DNA from: a virus
DNA length: 26,515 bases
Direction: 5' to 3' (one strand)
IMG/VR virus record: IMGVR_UViG_3300021085_000180
Coordinates: 1-26,515 of that record
The position numbers and the translations under genes were made by a program. Positions 12,570-20,991 of this stretch are shown here, in pieces; position 1 is the stretch's first letter, and each line of letters opens with the position of its first letter. The notes under the pieces are model-generated. The model searched no databases. It was given only the letters and a program-made list of their open reading frames with translations, and was not told the DNA's origin.

Positions 12570-15202
12570 TAAAAGAATCCTCCAATATCTAAATATACAT
12601 CTGATTTGGTAATACGCTTGTCTAAGTTTGTGACATTGAAACCACGCACAGAGGAACCTGGATCTGCTAAATCACTGTTACCCCAATTTTCTATAATCAT
12701 TGCACTTGGCACATAGGCTTTAGTAGCACTTGCTGGTGGTAAGCCTAATGATACTGCTATATCACTACCTTCTGCTGGTGATATTTCATACTTAAAGTTT
12801 TCTGTTAAAATAGGTATTGAAGTAATGCCACTGGCTTGTATACCTGCAGGGAAGTAATATTTGTCTATTGCTGCATTTGCATTTGGTGTATATTTGCCAT
12901 TTGCATCAATATCAAATTCTTGATATCCCACACGCCTACTAGGCAAATATGACACTTGGTTGCCACCTGGGTCAATACCACCTAAAGGCTGTGCTGTGTT
13001 GATTGCACTAAACAATCCATAGTCCATTCCGCCTAAGTCAATGAGATCTGCTGGACTAATTCTACTATTTTCAGTGAACAATGTTGCGTCAACTACTTGG
13101 CTGTTTGCTACATTGGTGTTTGAGTCTGTTTCATCATATTGTAATCCAGCCTGTACATCACCTATTGTACCTCTGGTAATACCACCTCTGTTATTTAATG
13201 CTATGTTTGCTGTGTTACTTTTTATACTTCTGTTACTGCCTACACCACCAAACTCTAATTGTAATTCTGCTAATACATCAGGTGATAATGGTCCTACTGG
13301 GAAAGCAGGATCTTGTGGTATTGGATCTGGCTGTGGTATAGATACATTAACTACTTCGCCTGGCACAAAAGTACTGCCTGTTGTTGGGAAGATTGTTTGC
13401 ATCTCTGGCTCATAGTTACCCACACCTGGTAAATTTAAGTTAGCAAGTATTTTGTCAATGTCAGGTATGTTCGGTATTGTGATAGGGAAGTTGATACTTG
13501 GTATGCCTGGTCCACCTGCACCTGGTCCGTATATTACATTACCAATATCCACATTGGCTAAAACATTACCTGTTGGTGGATCAACAACATTTGCCACATT
13601 ACCTAGCGGATCATCCACAATGACTATATTGCCAATAATGTTTGCTATGTTTGAGTAATCAATATTACCCCATATGCCTGTCCACCATCCTGGGATAAGA
13701 CTTACTCCCGGTGGAGTTTGACTTTGCACCACTTCGTGTTCGTATACATCATCACTGTATTCTAATAATACCACACTTACTACTAACATACTGTTAGGGA
13801 GTTCTTTTTCTACTGTACGCATAACTCTATACAATTTATTGCTAAAATTATATGTTGGTTCTGTTACTTTTACTATGTCACCTACATCAACTTGTATTGC
13901 ACTGTAGTCTGCATCAAATGTGAGTACTTGGTCAACTCTACTTTGACGCAAATCAATATTTGCCAAGTTCTTGACTCGAGGTGCATCGTTTACTATATCA
14001 TATCTAACATTTAGTCCATTGTCTGGCTCGTTAGCATTTCTATCAACACCAGGTGTAGCCACATACACAGTACTGGTTTGATCTTTTTGATTTACTGCAG
14101 GATACTCTGCTTCAATGCTGTTATACATACTGTATAGTTCTGTTGAAGCAACATCAATTTTATCTATAATGTTATTGTTATCAAACACATAGGCAGCATT
14201 TTTCTCTGATGTTGTGGCGGCTCTGTTAGGCACTACACTAAATGAACCTCTTTTAGGATTATATGAAAAGAATGTGTTACTGGCTTGACATATTTGATCA
14301 ATGTTGTCTTTGACTGGTTGATATGTACTCATCATACCATCAATTTGCCATCTGTTATGCTGTAGTGTTACATTTGCTGTTGATATGTAGTCTACTTGCT
14401 CTGAACAGTAATCAAACATATCATCAAAACTAGGTAAGTCTAATTCACTGCTACTAAGGCCTGCACCATAGCGGTCGTTTTGACAATAGTCTAATAATAC
14501 ATTTGCAGGATTAGTTAAACTGTTTGTGATATCATAAGTGATTTGACCCAATCCTGTAAGACCATTTTCTGCGTCATAATCTACTTCAAATATTGCATAA
14601 ACTAAGTCTTCGTAATTTGTGCTACTGTCTATTGTGGATAATAATGTTTGTGCGGCTACTTTGCCTGTTGCAGGGAATATTTGGTTAGCACTGCTTTGTG
14701 CGTTACCTGCATACACTCTACAACGCATCTTACCATTTACATTGTTACTTGATGTTGCGTTAGGGTCTGTGATACTGCTAACACTTGCACCTGTAAAATT
14801 AAGTTTAGCATCACCTCTGTATATGTTGTTTACAGTGTATGAGCCAGTGTCTGTTTTCTCACCAATAACATAAGCATACACCATAGTGTTATTTCTATTT
14901 TTGATGCCGGCATCTACTGCAATTGCACCTGTGTTTACTCTACCATAAAACACTGGCACTCTATTATCTGTGCTAGGTTGTAATTGTACTTTTACACCTG
15001 GATCTTTGGCCGCTTGTATGCTGGGGACTTTGGGTCCTAGTACTTTTGCTGTGGCTATTCCTAAACCACCTGCTACAAGAGCAACACCAATTGTGGCTCC
15101 TATACCTAGTGTACCTGCCATAAAGCCCTGAAATGTTGCCACAGCACCCATTGTGGTAAAAACACTAACGATTGCACTTGCTATTGCTGTAAAAACTGCC
15201 AT
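12569..15202 (-). CDS. Central tail tip / host specificity protein, gpJ-like, 877 aa
   Basis: The N-terminal 55 residues are hydrophobic, with alanine, glycine and valine runs, a feature of many phage tail-tip hub proteins. Residues of roughly 60-500 carry a hub-like beta-rich body (VPVFYGRVNTGAIAVDAG; later LLDYCQNDRYGAG and VGDIVKVTEPTYNF) as in the gpJ / phage-tail_3 group. At about 505-600 there is a segment dense in GN, NI and NV dipeptides and prolines. The C-terminal third is likely the fiber-facing part. It comes after tape measure and minor tail genes, as lambda J does. AAGGAG precedes the ATG, which abuts the GNAT stop. Confidence 0.8.
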   Translation of the reverse strand: MAVFTAIASAIVSVFTTMGAVATFQGFMAGTLGIGATIGVALVAGGLGIATAKVLGPKVPSIQAAKDPGVKVQLQPSTDNRVPVFYGRVNTGAIAVDAGIKNRNNTMVYAYVIGEKTDTGSYTVNNIYRGDAKLNFTGASVSSITDPNATSSNNVNGKMRCRVYAGNAQSSANQIFPATGKVAAQTLLSTIDSSTNYEDLVYAIFEVDYDAENGLTGLGQITYDITNSLTNPANVLLDYCQNDRYGAGLSSSELDLPSFDDMFDYCSEQVDYISTANVTLQHNRWQIDGMMSTYQPVKDNIDQICQASNTFFSYNPKRGSFSVVPNRAATTSEKNAAYVFDNNNIIDKIDVASTELYSMYNSIEAEYPAVNQKDQTSTVYVATPGVDRNANEPDNGLNVRYDIVNDAPRVKNLANIDLRQSRVDQVLTFDADYSAIQVDVGDIVKVTEPTYNFSNKLYRVMRTVEKELPNSMLVVSVVLLEYSDDVYEHEVVQSQTPPGVSLIPGWWTGIWGNIDYSNIANIIGNIVIVDDPLGNVANVVDPPTGNVLANVDIGNVIYGPGAGGPGIPSINFPITIPNIPDIDKILANLNLPGVGNYEPEMQTIFPTTGSTFVPGEVVNVSIPQPDPIPQDPAFPVGPLSPDVLAELQLEFGGVGSNRSIKSNTANIALNNRGGITRGTIGDVQAGLQYDETDSNTNVANSQVVDATLFTENSRISPADLIDLGGMDYGLFSAINTAQPLGGIDPGGNQVSYLPSRRVGYQEFDIDANGKYTPNANAAIDKYYFPAGIQASGITSIPILTENFKYEISPAEGSDIAVSLGLPPASATKAYVPSAMIIENWGNSDLADPGSSVRGFNVTNLDKRITKSDVYLDIGGFF

Positions 15203-15661
15203 CTAAACTCCTTGGTACACAAAATTGTGTTCTACTTTCTTCCAGCCTCGTTTTTCGAGACCTAATTCCGGTGATATATCCATCATTGTGAGCATAAACT
15301 CATCTACTACACCTGCTTCTTTCATCTTAGTACCATACTCAATGTATTTCTTAAGTAATTTGTACCCTAGACTGGTGTGTCTGTAATCTTCTTCAACCCA
15401 CCAAGCCCATTCTCTTAATGTTTTAACTTCGGGTAACCACGGATCTGCATTTACATAAGCAATCAACATACCTTCTATGCGTTCTTCGTGCTCACCTACT
15501 ATTATACATCCGTTTTTGATTACTTCGCACAGCAATCTTCTCACATAAGTATCATTGTACTGTGGATTATGATGTGCTTGTAGTGGTGAACTGTTTGCAA
15601 AGTTAATCATTAATTCCATTATTCTATCAAAATCTTGTATTGTTGCTCTTCTTATCTTCAT
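15203..15661 (-). CDS. GNAT-family N-acetyltransferase, 152 aa
   Basis: The N-terminus MKIRRATIQDFDRIMELM is the usual GNAT beta1-alpha1 start. Residues 87-103 (WWVEEDYRHTSLGYKLL) form motif A, with the R-x-x-x-x-G acetyl-CoA pyrophosphate loop (R94-G99). LEKRGWKKVEHNFVY gives the final strand. It should transfer an acetyl group from acetyl-CoA to an amine; the substrate is unknown. It sits inside the tail-tip operon between a gpL-like protein and the gpJ-like protein, and its stop touches the gpJ ATG. In lambda that space holds the peptidase gpK and gpI, which I do not find here. It may modify a virion or host protein. Confidence 0.8.
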   Translation of the reverse strand: MKIRRATIQDFDRIMELMINFANSSPLQAHHNPQYNDTYVRRLLCEVIKNGCIIVGEHEERIEGMLIAYVNADPWLPEVKTLREWAWWVEEDYRHTSLGYKLLKKYIEYGTKMKEAGVVDEFMLTMMDISPELGLEKRGWKKVEHNFVYQGV

Positions 15662-15673
15662 ATCTTTATATCT

Positions 15674-16333
15674 TTACCTATGTTGTTGGTTACGGCCACC
15701 ACCACGGCCTCGGCTACCGCCTCCGCCATATCCACCACCACCTGATCCACCTGCACCATTTGATTCTCTACCGAAGTCAAATTGTATATTGTGTAAATCT
15801 GGTACTCGCTTAAATGTTTGATCACCTGGGAATAATCTATCTCTGTCTATTGGTGATGTGCGTTGTCCTGATGTTTTGTTTTCTAGTATGGTTACAATAC
15901 TACTGCAACTCACACTCACGGAGTTTGTTCTGTCACCTTCTAGTATATCGTAATTTTCTTCAATTTGTAAGTTGGTGATAACGCCTCTAAATCGTTGTAC
16001 TACATTACCTGAGTCTAAACTAAAATCATCATTAAAGAATGCTCTGCGTACTATTACTTCACCACCTTTGACTTTTGTGTCAAGTACAGCATCTAGGTTT
16101 TCTTGTGGTACACCACTTAGTGTAATACCAATATCACCGTTTGTGGTTTTGATATCATCTTGTATTTCGCCTAGTTGTAAAAAAGAACCTAACTCAGTGT
16201 ATGTATTACCATCAAATGTGATAGGCTTAAATGCTGAACTAACATAATACACATTGGCACCAAATGTTAAATCTAATAACAGTGCGTGTTTGATGTTTAG
16301 TTCGTTATCAACTGCTGGTATACTAGTACTCAT
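15674..16333 (-). CDS. Minor tail protein, gpL / DUF2163-like, with RG-rich tail, 219 aa
   Basis: Residues 35-190 follow the gpL/DUF2163 tail-hub pattern: DGNTYTELGSFLQLGEIQDD, then ITLSGVPQENLDAVL, RFRGVIT, and a closing PGDQTFKRVPDLHNIQFDFG. This family forms the baseplate hub around the tail tip. Residues 191-219 are very unusual: mostly glycine with RGR and RGGGR, like an RGG-box nucleic-acid-binding tail. The ATG overlaps the previous stop by one base. The C-terminal extension is absent from the family pattern as I know it. Confidence 0.65.
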   Translation of the reverse strand: MSTSIPAVDNELNIKHALLLDLTFGANVYYVSSAFKPITFDGNTYTELGSFLQLGEIQDDIKTTNGDIGITLSGVPQENLDAVLDTKVKGGEVIVRRAFFNDDFSLDSGNVVQRFRGVITNLQIEENYDILEGDRTNSVSVSCSSIVTILENKTSGQRTSPIDRDRLFPGDQTFKRVPDLHNIQFDFGRESNGAGGSGGGGYGGGGSRGRGGGRNQQHR

Positions 16334-16983
16334 TAACCGTCCTCTTTTCTAATAACTTCTACTAATTCGAAATCTGTGTTAAACACTACTCTATCGTGTG
16401 GTACAACACTGTATGTTGGCTTGTTTACCATTTTAACATTCCAAGTTACATCTTTACCTATTAGTATAGCCTTGCCGCTTACTGTGTATCCGTCTTGTGC
16501 TATAAAAGGTCTATGTAAAGGTACACTAACACTACTACCGCTCCAAGCAACATCTGCTGTGACAAAATATGGATATCTATAACTGCTACCCAGTGATATC
16601 AAATCACCTTTCTTAAACAAGTTACCACTGCCACTTGCACTGCTAGTGTTTACTACTAATGTACTACCACTTGCACTTGTTGCTGACAGAGAGCCTGTAA
16701 AACTATCACCTAATGCATTTGTAATATAACTCATACCAGCATTGGTAGAGCCTATGTCGATGTTTTCTTCAACAGTGATATCTAATGTATTCAATGAACT
16801 AATTAGATCTCTGTTTGTGCTATATGCTAAGCCTTCGTGCATACCTACTGTAAATTTAAAAGGCACACTACTTGCAAATTCTGATGTGAGCAATCTACCA
16901 CTTCTACTCATAGATTGTCCTGCTATTTTCTTCTGCTCAAAACTTATAAATGTAGCATTGTCAATTATTGTTTGTAAACTCAT
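16333..16983 (-). CDS. Minor tail protein downstream of tape measure, 216 aa
   Basis: The position, directly after the tape measure with a 1-bp overlap, corresponds to a lambda gpM-like or distal tail protein. The sequence begins MSLQTIIDNATFISFEQKKI and has a beta-rich middle containing a Ser/Gly-rich insertion (residues 95-125). It ends in VVPHDRVVFNTDFELVEVIR. I recognise it as a phage tail type by context more than by motif. It likely joins the tail tube to the tip. Confidence 0.6.
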   Translation of the reverse strand: MSLQTIIDNATFISFEQKKIAGQSMSRSGRLLTSEFASSVPFKFTVGMHEGLAYSTNRDLISSLNTLDITVEENIDIGSTNAGMSYITNALGDSFTGSLSATSASGSTLVVNTSSASGSGNLFKKGDLISLGSSYRYPYFVTADVAWSGSSVSVPLHRPFIAQDGYTVSGKAILIGKDVTWNVKMVNKPTYSVVPHDRVVFNTDFELVEVIRKEDG

Positions 16984-18818
16984 TATGCTGGTAACCTCCT
17001 CTGGCCTACTCTGGTGATGTTATATATAAACTCTGGGTCCTGGGCTACTAGTTGTTTGAAACTTCTTGCATCTACTGCATTGATATTGTATGTTACTGCT
17101 TGAGTACCGCCACCTAATGCATTGTTAGGTGTAATTTGTCCACTTGCACCTGGTGTAAATAATTCTGGTCCACGCTCACCTACTAGATATGGACGATTCT
17201 TCATCACACTACCACCGTTTGCTTTAGGACCACCAAAGTTAATCAATCCTTTACCGCTAAATCCTTCAAAACTACCACCTGCACCAAATTGTATTCCAAA
17301 TATACTGCTTAACAGTGGTTGTATAACTGCTAGTCTAAGTGCTTGTGATATCATCTCTGTGACTAAGCCTTTAAAGTAGTTCTTAAACACATCACCTGTG
17401 CTTTGTCCTTCCATTAATGCACTTGCTAAGTCATCGCTTAGTTTCTTAGTGCTTTGTTCGAATGTTTTAAGTACTTCTAATGCACCATCGGAATAGGCGC
17501 CGAACTGTTTTGCAAGTTCTTCCATTGTTTGGTTGGTACTTTGTGCAATTGTGATTAATGTGTCATCACCTGTTTTTGCTAACTTCTCTTGTATCTGTCT
17601 TTGTGCTTCTTCAATTTGTATAGCACCCTCTTCAACACCTGCTAATAAGTTTGCTATGAAATCTTGTGCTGTGGTAACTGGCAAGGCAGTGCCTAAGTCT
17701 TCGAAACTTTCTTTAACTCTGTCTAGTCCACCTGTTCTTGCTTTGTTTGCGGCTGCTTGTATGTTTTCAAAGAATAATTGTATATCATCATTGCCTGTTG
17801 CAATTGATATTAGTTTACCTATACCTGTGCCTAAGAAAGCAACGGCTTCAACAACACCGCCAATTGCTTTAACAGCAAAATCCATCACTGTGGCTATAAC
17901 ATTACCAAATTTGTCTTGTATAAAGATTGCCAAACTCTTAAATGTGTTAAACAACATAGTAATAAAGTCTACAACAACAGCACCACCTGTTAGCATTTGT
18001 TTAAATGCTCTAACTACACCTTGTCCTATTGCGTTACCAAAGTTTGTGATGGCTACTTTGTTCTCATCAAATATGCTTACTAGTTCTGTTAAGAATACTT
18101 GAAATGTGGGTAGCATTGCTTGTCCGATACTGTCTCGGAATGCTGTAAATCTATCTGATGTCTGACTTAATGCACCAGTTAGAGTATTGTTTAATTGTAC
18201 TGCTGAGCCTTCAACTGTTTTACCAAACTCTTCAAATTTCTTTCTTGTTTCATCTATACTGTATGTTACACCTGCTTGAAATCCTGCAGCACTTAACACA
18301 CCTTTTTCTCTGAACACATCAGCGGCACCTGCACCTGCTGTAAAGGATCTCTGTAACTGTCCTGCCGCTACTTCAAAAGGAATACCAAAGTTAGCCGCTA
18401 AGTCAGCCGCTAATCTCATATTGTCTTCTAATTCACCAATTGTACCACTCACTGTGGTTAAGGCTGGGGCACTTTGGGCTAATGCTTCAAATTCAAATGG
18501 TAAGTCTTCTGCTACCTTCTTGATCTTTGCTAGTGCGGCTGCACCACCTTCTGCACTACCTACTAGGTTGCTTAGTGTTACTTGTACATCCTGAAAGCCA
18601 CTTGCTGTGCTTAGTGTAGCACCTACACCTTTAAATGCGGCTCCTACTGCTACTATACCTGCGGCTAGTGGTGCAAATCTTGCGGCTAATCCTATAATAC
18701 TACCTTTGGTTGTTGCCGCTCCAGCACCGAAGCCTTTCATTGATTGTTGTGACTTCGCTAACTTCCTATCAAAATTCCTGCTGTCTAGCGTTAGTGTTAC
18801 TTCTATATTCTTAGCCAT
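16983..18818 (-). CDS. Tape measure protein, 611 aa
   Basis: A long helical protein with an alanine/glycine-rich hydrophobic stretch at about 40-70, further hydrophobic segments near 270-335, and extended coiled-coil regions. The C-terminus carries NGGSVMKNRPYLVGERGPEL followed by a Gly/Pro region, the standard tail-end motif of siphovirus tape measures. It sets tail length and leaves the tail with the DNA. Scaled from known examples at about 1.5 angstrom per residue, it suggests a tail near 90 nm. The ATG overlaps the gp10-like stop by one base, and the chaperone genes lie just upstream, as expected. Confidence 0.9.
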   Translation of the reverse strand: MAKNIEVTLTLDSRNFDRKLAKSQQSMKGFGAGAATTKGSIIGLAARFAPLAAGIVAVGAAFKGVGATLSTASGFQDVQVTLSNLVGSAEGGAAALAKIKKVAEDLPFEFEALAQSAPALTTVSGTIGELEDNMRLAADLAANFGIPFEVAAGQLQRSFTAGAGAADVFREKGVLSAAGFQAGVTYSIDETRKKFEEFGKTVEGSAVQLNNTLTGALSQTSDRFTAFRDSIGQAMLPTFQVFLTELVSIFDENKVAITNFGNAIGQGVVRAFKQMLTGGAVVVDFITMLFNTFKSLAIFIQDKFGNVIATVMDFAVKAIGGVVEAVAFLGTGIGKLISIATGNDDIQLFFENIQAAANKARTGGLDRVKESFEDLGTALPVTTAQDFIANLLAGVEEGAIQIEEAQRQIQEKLAKTGDDTLITIAQSTNQTMEELAKQFGAYSDGALEVLKTFEQSTKKLSDDLASALMEGQSTGDVFKNYFKGLVTEMISQALRLAVIQPLLSSIFGIQFGAGGSFEGFSGKGLINFGGPKANGGSVMKNRPYLVGERGPELFTPGASGQITPNNALGGGTQAVTYNINAVDARSFKQLVAQDPEFIYNITRVGQRRLPA

Positions 18819-19120
18819 TATGTTACTCTCTTAATGTATCGCACCACTAGATCATCGATATCTCGTTCTGTGGGTGCTGTCATTCCTTTAGGTCGTTGCT
18901 TACTCCATCCTTCATCTAGCCTACCTGCGTATGGATAGTTTGCGTGTATAGTATAATTTTTCTTTCTTTGTGTTAACTTGGTTCTTTTTCTAGCATTACC
19001 AGTGGCAATAGGGGTATTCTCTTTGAACTTAGGAAGGGCATCCGTCATAACATCTTTGTCCATATCTATTAGATCTTCGAACATTTTGTCTACTTCTCTA
19101 GTGTCAACCCTTAGTCCCAT
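18818..19120 (-). CDS. HK97 gp10-like tail completion protein, 100 aa
   Basis: The sequence TPIATGNARKRTKLTQ, then ANYPYAGRLDEGWSKQRPKG, fits the HK97 gp10 / tail completion family pattern (TPVxTGxxR ... NxxPYxxxLxxGxSxQxPxG). These proteins act in head-tail or tail-terminator assembly. Its usual place is before the tail tube; here it lies between the frameshifted chaperone and the tape measure. The ATG overlaps the end of the frameshift extension by 17 bases. AGG lies close to the start. Confidence 0.7.
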   Translation of the reverse strand: MGLRVDTREVDKMFEDLIDMDKDVMTDALPKFKENTPIATGNARKRTKLTQRKKNYTIHANYPYAGRLDEGWSKQRPKGMTAPTERDIDDLVVRYIKRVT

Positions 19121-19672
19121 TACCTTTTCTACCTGTTATGTTAAAAAATTGTTCTTCTATATCTTGTTGTTTTATATATTTAGTTGGTATTGGTTTACCA
19201 CTTGCTTTAGCCTCACTTATTTCCCTATATGCGGTGCTAACATCCATTACCATAATATCAAAACTGTCTGCTTGAGATAACACTTGACTAGGCAACAATC
19301 CGTACTTTGTTGCCAGTGCATCAATTAGTACTAGCCAGTTTGTTTCTGCAGACTTATCGTCAACAGCGTGGCTTGTTACTTTCCCAGTGTGTCGCCAATC
19401 AGTTTAACTGCCTCTGTGAGTACATCGATTGGTAAAACTTTGTCTTCAGCCATCACTGGATTACCGTCAGCATCAAGTATAAGTTGTGATAACATATCGG
19501 TAAATTCTAGTGGGTTTGCTTCTTGCATACTTGCAAGTTTTGCGAACACATCAATTGGTTGTCTGTCGTACACATAAAACGATAATTCATCGCCGTATTT
19601 CTCAACAATTGTGGGTTCTGTGACTTTTAATTCAATTAGGGTGGGTTTTTGTGCTAAATCTTTCAAATTCAT
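19104..19672 (-). CDS. Tail assembly chaperone, frameshifted gpGT-like product, 189 aa
   Basis: Ribosomes reading the 98-residue chaperone meet G GGA AAG at 19385-19379, directly before TAA. A -1 slip there continues in the overlapping frame for 91 codons to a stop at 19104. The extension begins VTSHAVDDKSAETNWLVLID and contains YGLLPSQVLSQADSFDIMVM, typical of the T part of gpGT chaperones. This part has no start codon with a ribosome binding site of its own. GGGAAAG is the slippery site used by phage lambda G-T. The long product binds the tape measure while the short one coats it, with the ratio set by slip frequency. Confidence 0.85.
19376..19672 (-). CDS. Tail assembly chaperone, gpG-like product, 98 aa
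   Basis: The unshifted product of the chaperone gene. A small acidic, mostly helical protein (MNLKDLAQKPTLIELKVTEP at the start) that ends LIGDTLGK at TAA directly after the slippery site. AAGGAA lies 8 bases before the ATG. It sits between the tail tube and the tape measure, the standard place for this chaperone. Confidence 0.8.
   Translation of the reverse strand: MNLKDLAQKPTLIELKVTEPTIVEKYGDELSFYVYDRQPIDVFAKLASMQEANPLEFTDMLSQLILDADGNPVMAEDKVLPIDVLTEAVKLIGDTLGK
19379..19385 (-). other. Programmed -1 frameshift site GGGAAAG
   Basis: Read in the zero frame as (CT)G GGA AAG TAA, it is the X XXY YYZ heptamer with a stop codon next to it, which usually raises slippage. Both frames around it fit the gpG/gpGT family. 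Confidence 0.85.
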
Positions 19673-19676
19673 ATCT

Positions 19677-19817
19677 TTATTCCTTTATATCTCTATCTTT
19701 TAAATTGTGTATAGCACTTAAACAAAATGCTATTCTACTTGATGCTTTTTCAACATCGCCTCTTGCACATCTCAATTCATTCTGTGCTTTGGCTATCTCC
19801 GCTTCCATCGATTTCAT
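19677..19817 (-). CDS. Small hypothetical protein, 46 aa
   Basis: A small charged helical protein (MKSMEAEIAKAQNELRCARG at the N-terminus, ending NLKDRDIKE). GGAG lies just before the first ATG; a second ATG at 19808 is an alternative. It overlaps the end of the upstream gene in another frame, and its stop lies within the ribosome binding region of the chaperone gene. Coupled translation is therefore plausible. I do not recognise the family. Confidence 0.5.
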   Translation of the reverse strand: MKSMEAEIAKAQNELRCARGDVEKASSRIAFCLSAIHNLKDRDIKE

Positions 19818-20025
19818 TATCTCCGGAATGGTCTTGCTGTTCCATATCTGCATAACTATTTACCTGTATTTTCTTTTTTGGTTCTTTTTTCGAATCTGGT
19901 AATTTAATACCGTGTTCTTTTGCATATTTGTCCATATCGTGCTTAACACCGTTAATCCTAATACTTCTATCAGGCTTGCCAGTCCACACACCATCAACAA
20001 ATAAATTTAAAAATTTGTGTTCCAT
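19777..20025 (-). CDS. Hypothetical protein, 82 aa
   Basis: The start at 20025 (MEHKFLNLFVDGVWTGKPDR) has AGGA 7 bases upstream. An ATG at 20040 would add five residues and use the GGAG of the terminator stem. The N-terminal half looks like a small beta domain, and the C-terminal 30 residues are hydrophilic and acidic, rich in S, D and Q. It is the first gene after the terminator that follows the tail tube, ahead of the chaperone. Unknown function; likely a tail assembly accessory. Confidence 0.6.
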   Translation of the reverse strand: MEHKFLNLFVDGVWTGKPDRSIRINGVKHDMDKYAKEHGIKLPDSKKEPKKKIQVNSYADMEQQDHSGDNEIDGSGDSQSTE

Positions 20026-20046
20026 ATTTCTATCCTGCATATAAAA

Positions 20047-20070
20047 TAACTCCCCGCGAACGAGGAGTTA
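20047..20070 (-). terminator. Hairpin terminator after the tail tube gene
   Basis: The 7-bp arms TAACTCC/GGAGTTA, plus an inner CG pair after one mismatch, surround a four-base loop. On the minus strand the stem is followed by TTTTATAT. It lies 13 bases after the tail tube stop and could partly reduce transcription into the tail assembly genes. Confidence 0.6.
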
Positions 20071-20082
20071 TAATTAAATCAA

Positions 20083-20568
20083 TTAAGATTCGACATTTTT
20101 GGTCAGTTCACCATTAACTATGAGTTCACAAGGACTTAAGAAAACTGCACCCTCAATAGATGCGGTTGGTGCTAATCCACCAATAAATCCTTTACCAGTG
20201 ATATTAATATCACCAGTTGTACCAGTTCCTGTTATTGCTACACTAAAGAAAATTTCTTCTTTGCTTACACTTGTATCGAATAGTCCGTTTAAGGCTACTG
20301 AGTTAGTTGTAAGTGCGGCGTTTCCAAACATTATTTGTTCGTCAACTAATAAGTTGAGTGAAATACTGTTTTCGTTTACAGTTGTAAATGCGGAAGAACT
20401 AGTGCTATCCAAAGTCGAATATCTCACTGTTCCTGGAGTTGCATTCACTGTAATGTCTTGAACAAATGGGACTACTAGTCCGTTTGTTATAAGTCCATCA
20501 CTGTCTGGTGCTGTGTTACCTAATGTTAATTTGGCTTGTGCTCCATCGGTCACATTAATTAAAGCCAT
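20083..20568 (-). CDS. Major tail tube protein, 161 aa
   Basis: A beta-rich, Thr/Ser/Asn-rich protein of the size usual for siphovirus tail tube subunits. It has VRYSTLDSTSSSAFTTVNEN and a closing SPCELIVNGELTKNV. It lies after the terminator-like gene and before chaperone and tape measure genes, exactly where the tail tube gene is expected. It would polymerise around the tape measure. AGGAGAA precedes the ATG. A strong hairpin terminator follows, which is consistent with high expression. Confidence 0.75.
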   Translation of the reverse strand: MALINVTDGAQAKLTLGNTAPDSDGLITNGLVVPFVQDITVNATPGTVRYSTLDSTSSSAFTTVNENSISLNLLVDEQIMFGNAALTTNSVALNGLFDTSVSKEEIFFSVAITGTGTTGDINITGKGFIGGLAPTASIEGAVFLSPCELIVNGELTKNVES

Positions 20569-20595
20569 CTCATTTCTCCTGTATTATTGCTTAGT

Positions 20596-20991
20596 TTAAG
20601 TTTTTAATATTGTATACTCGAAAGTATAAGTTACATAATCATCTTCAATGTCGCTTGCCACTATTGCCTCATTTGACTGAGTATCAGTGACAACACTTTT
20701 TGCATTAAGGATTGCTTGTATAACATCTTCAATATCGGTGGGTTGATTCTTTGCATCTACTGTAAGGAATGCTTCTACAATTGTTTGCGTTTGATAAACC
20801 GTTCCTTGGTCTATTGTACGATATAATTGTATTTGCTCCTCACTGAGGTCGTCTACATATACAGTTCTTTTGTTCTTCAAATACAGCGAGTTACCACCCG
20901 AATCGAATGGTAATTCACTGCTGACTTTGAAGTTAGTATAACTTGACAAGTTAGTAGTAATTTGAGTGATTAAATCATCTCTAATAGCCAT
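20596..20991 (-). CDS. Tail terminator-like protein, 131 aa
   Basis: A small alpha/beta protein beginning MAIRDDLITQITTNLSSYTN and ending YVTYTFEYTILKT. The layout (helix, strands, helix, final strands) and size fit gpU-like tail terminators, which cap the tail tube and contact the connector. It is placed between the connector and tail tube genes, and its ATG overlaps the connector stop by one base. The assignment rests on context and overall shape more than a hard motif. Confidence 0.55.
   Translation of the reverse strand: MAIRDDLITQITTNLSSYTNFKVSSELPFDSGGNSLYLKNKRTVYVDDLSEEQIQLYRTIDQGTVYQTQTIVEAFLTVDAKNQPTDIEDVIQAILNAKSVVTDTQSNEAIVASDIEDDYVTYTFEYTILKT

Noticed and set aside
17533-18102. 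A 189-codon open frame on the plus strand, with similar plus-strand frames over other large genes
   Set aside because: It lies opposite the tape measure gene, has an unlikely Pro/Ser/Ile-rich composition and lacks a ribosome binding site. All such plus-strand frames look like shadows of minus-strand genes with biased codons.
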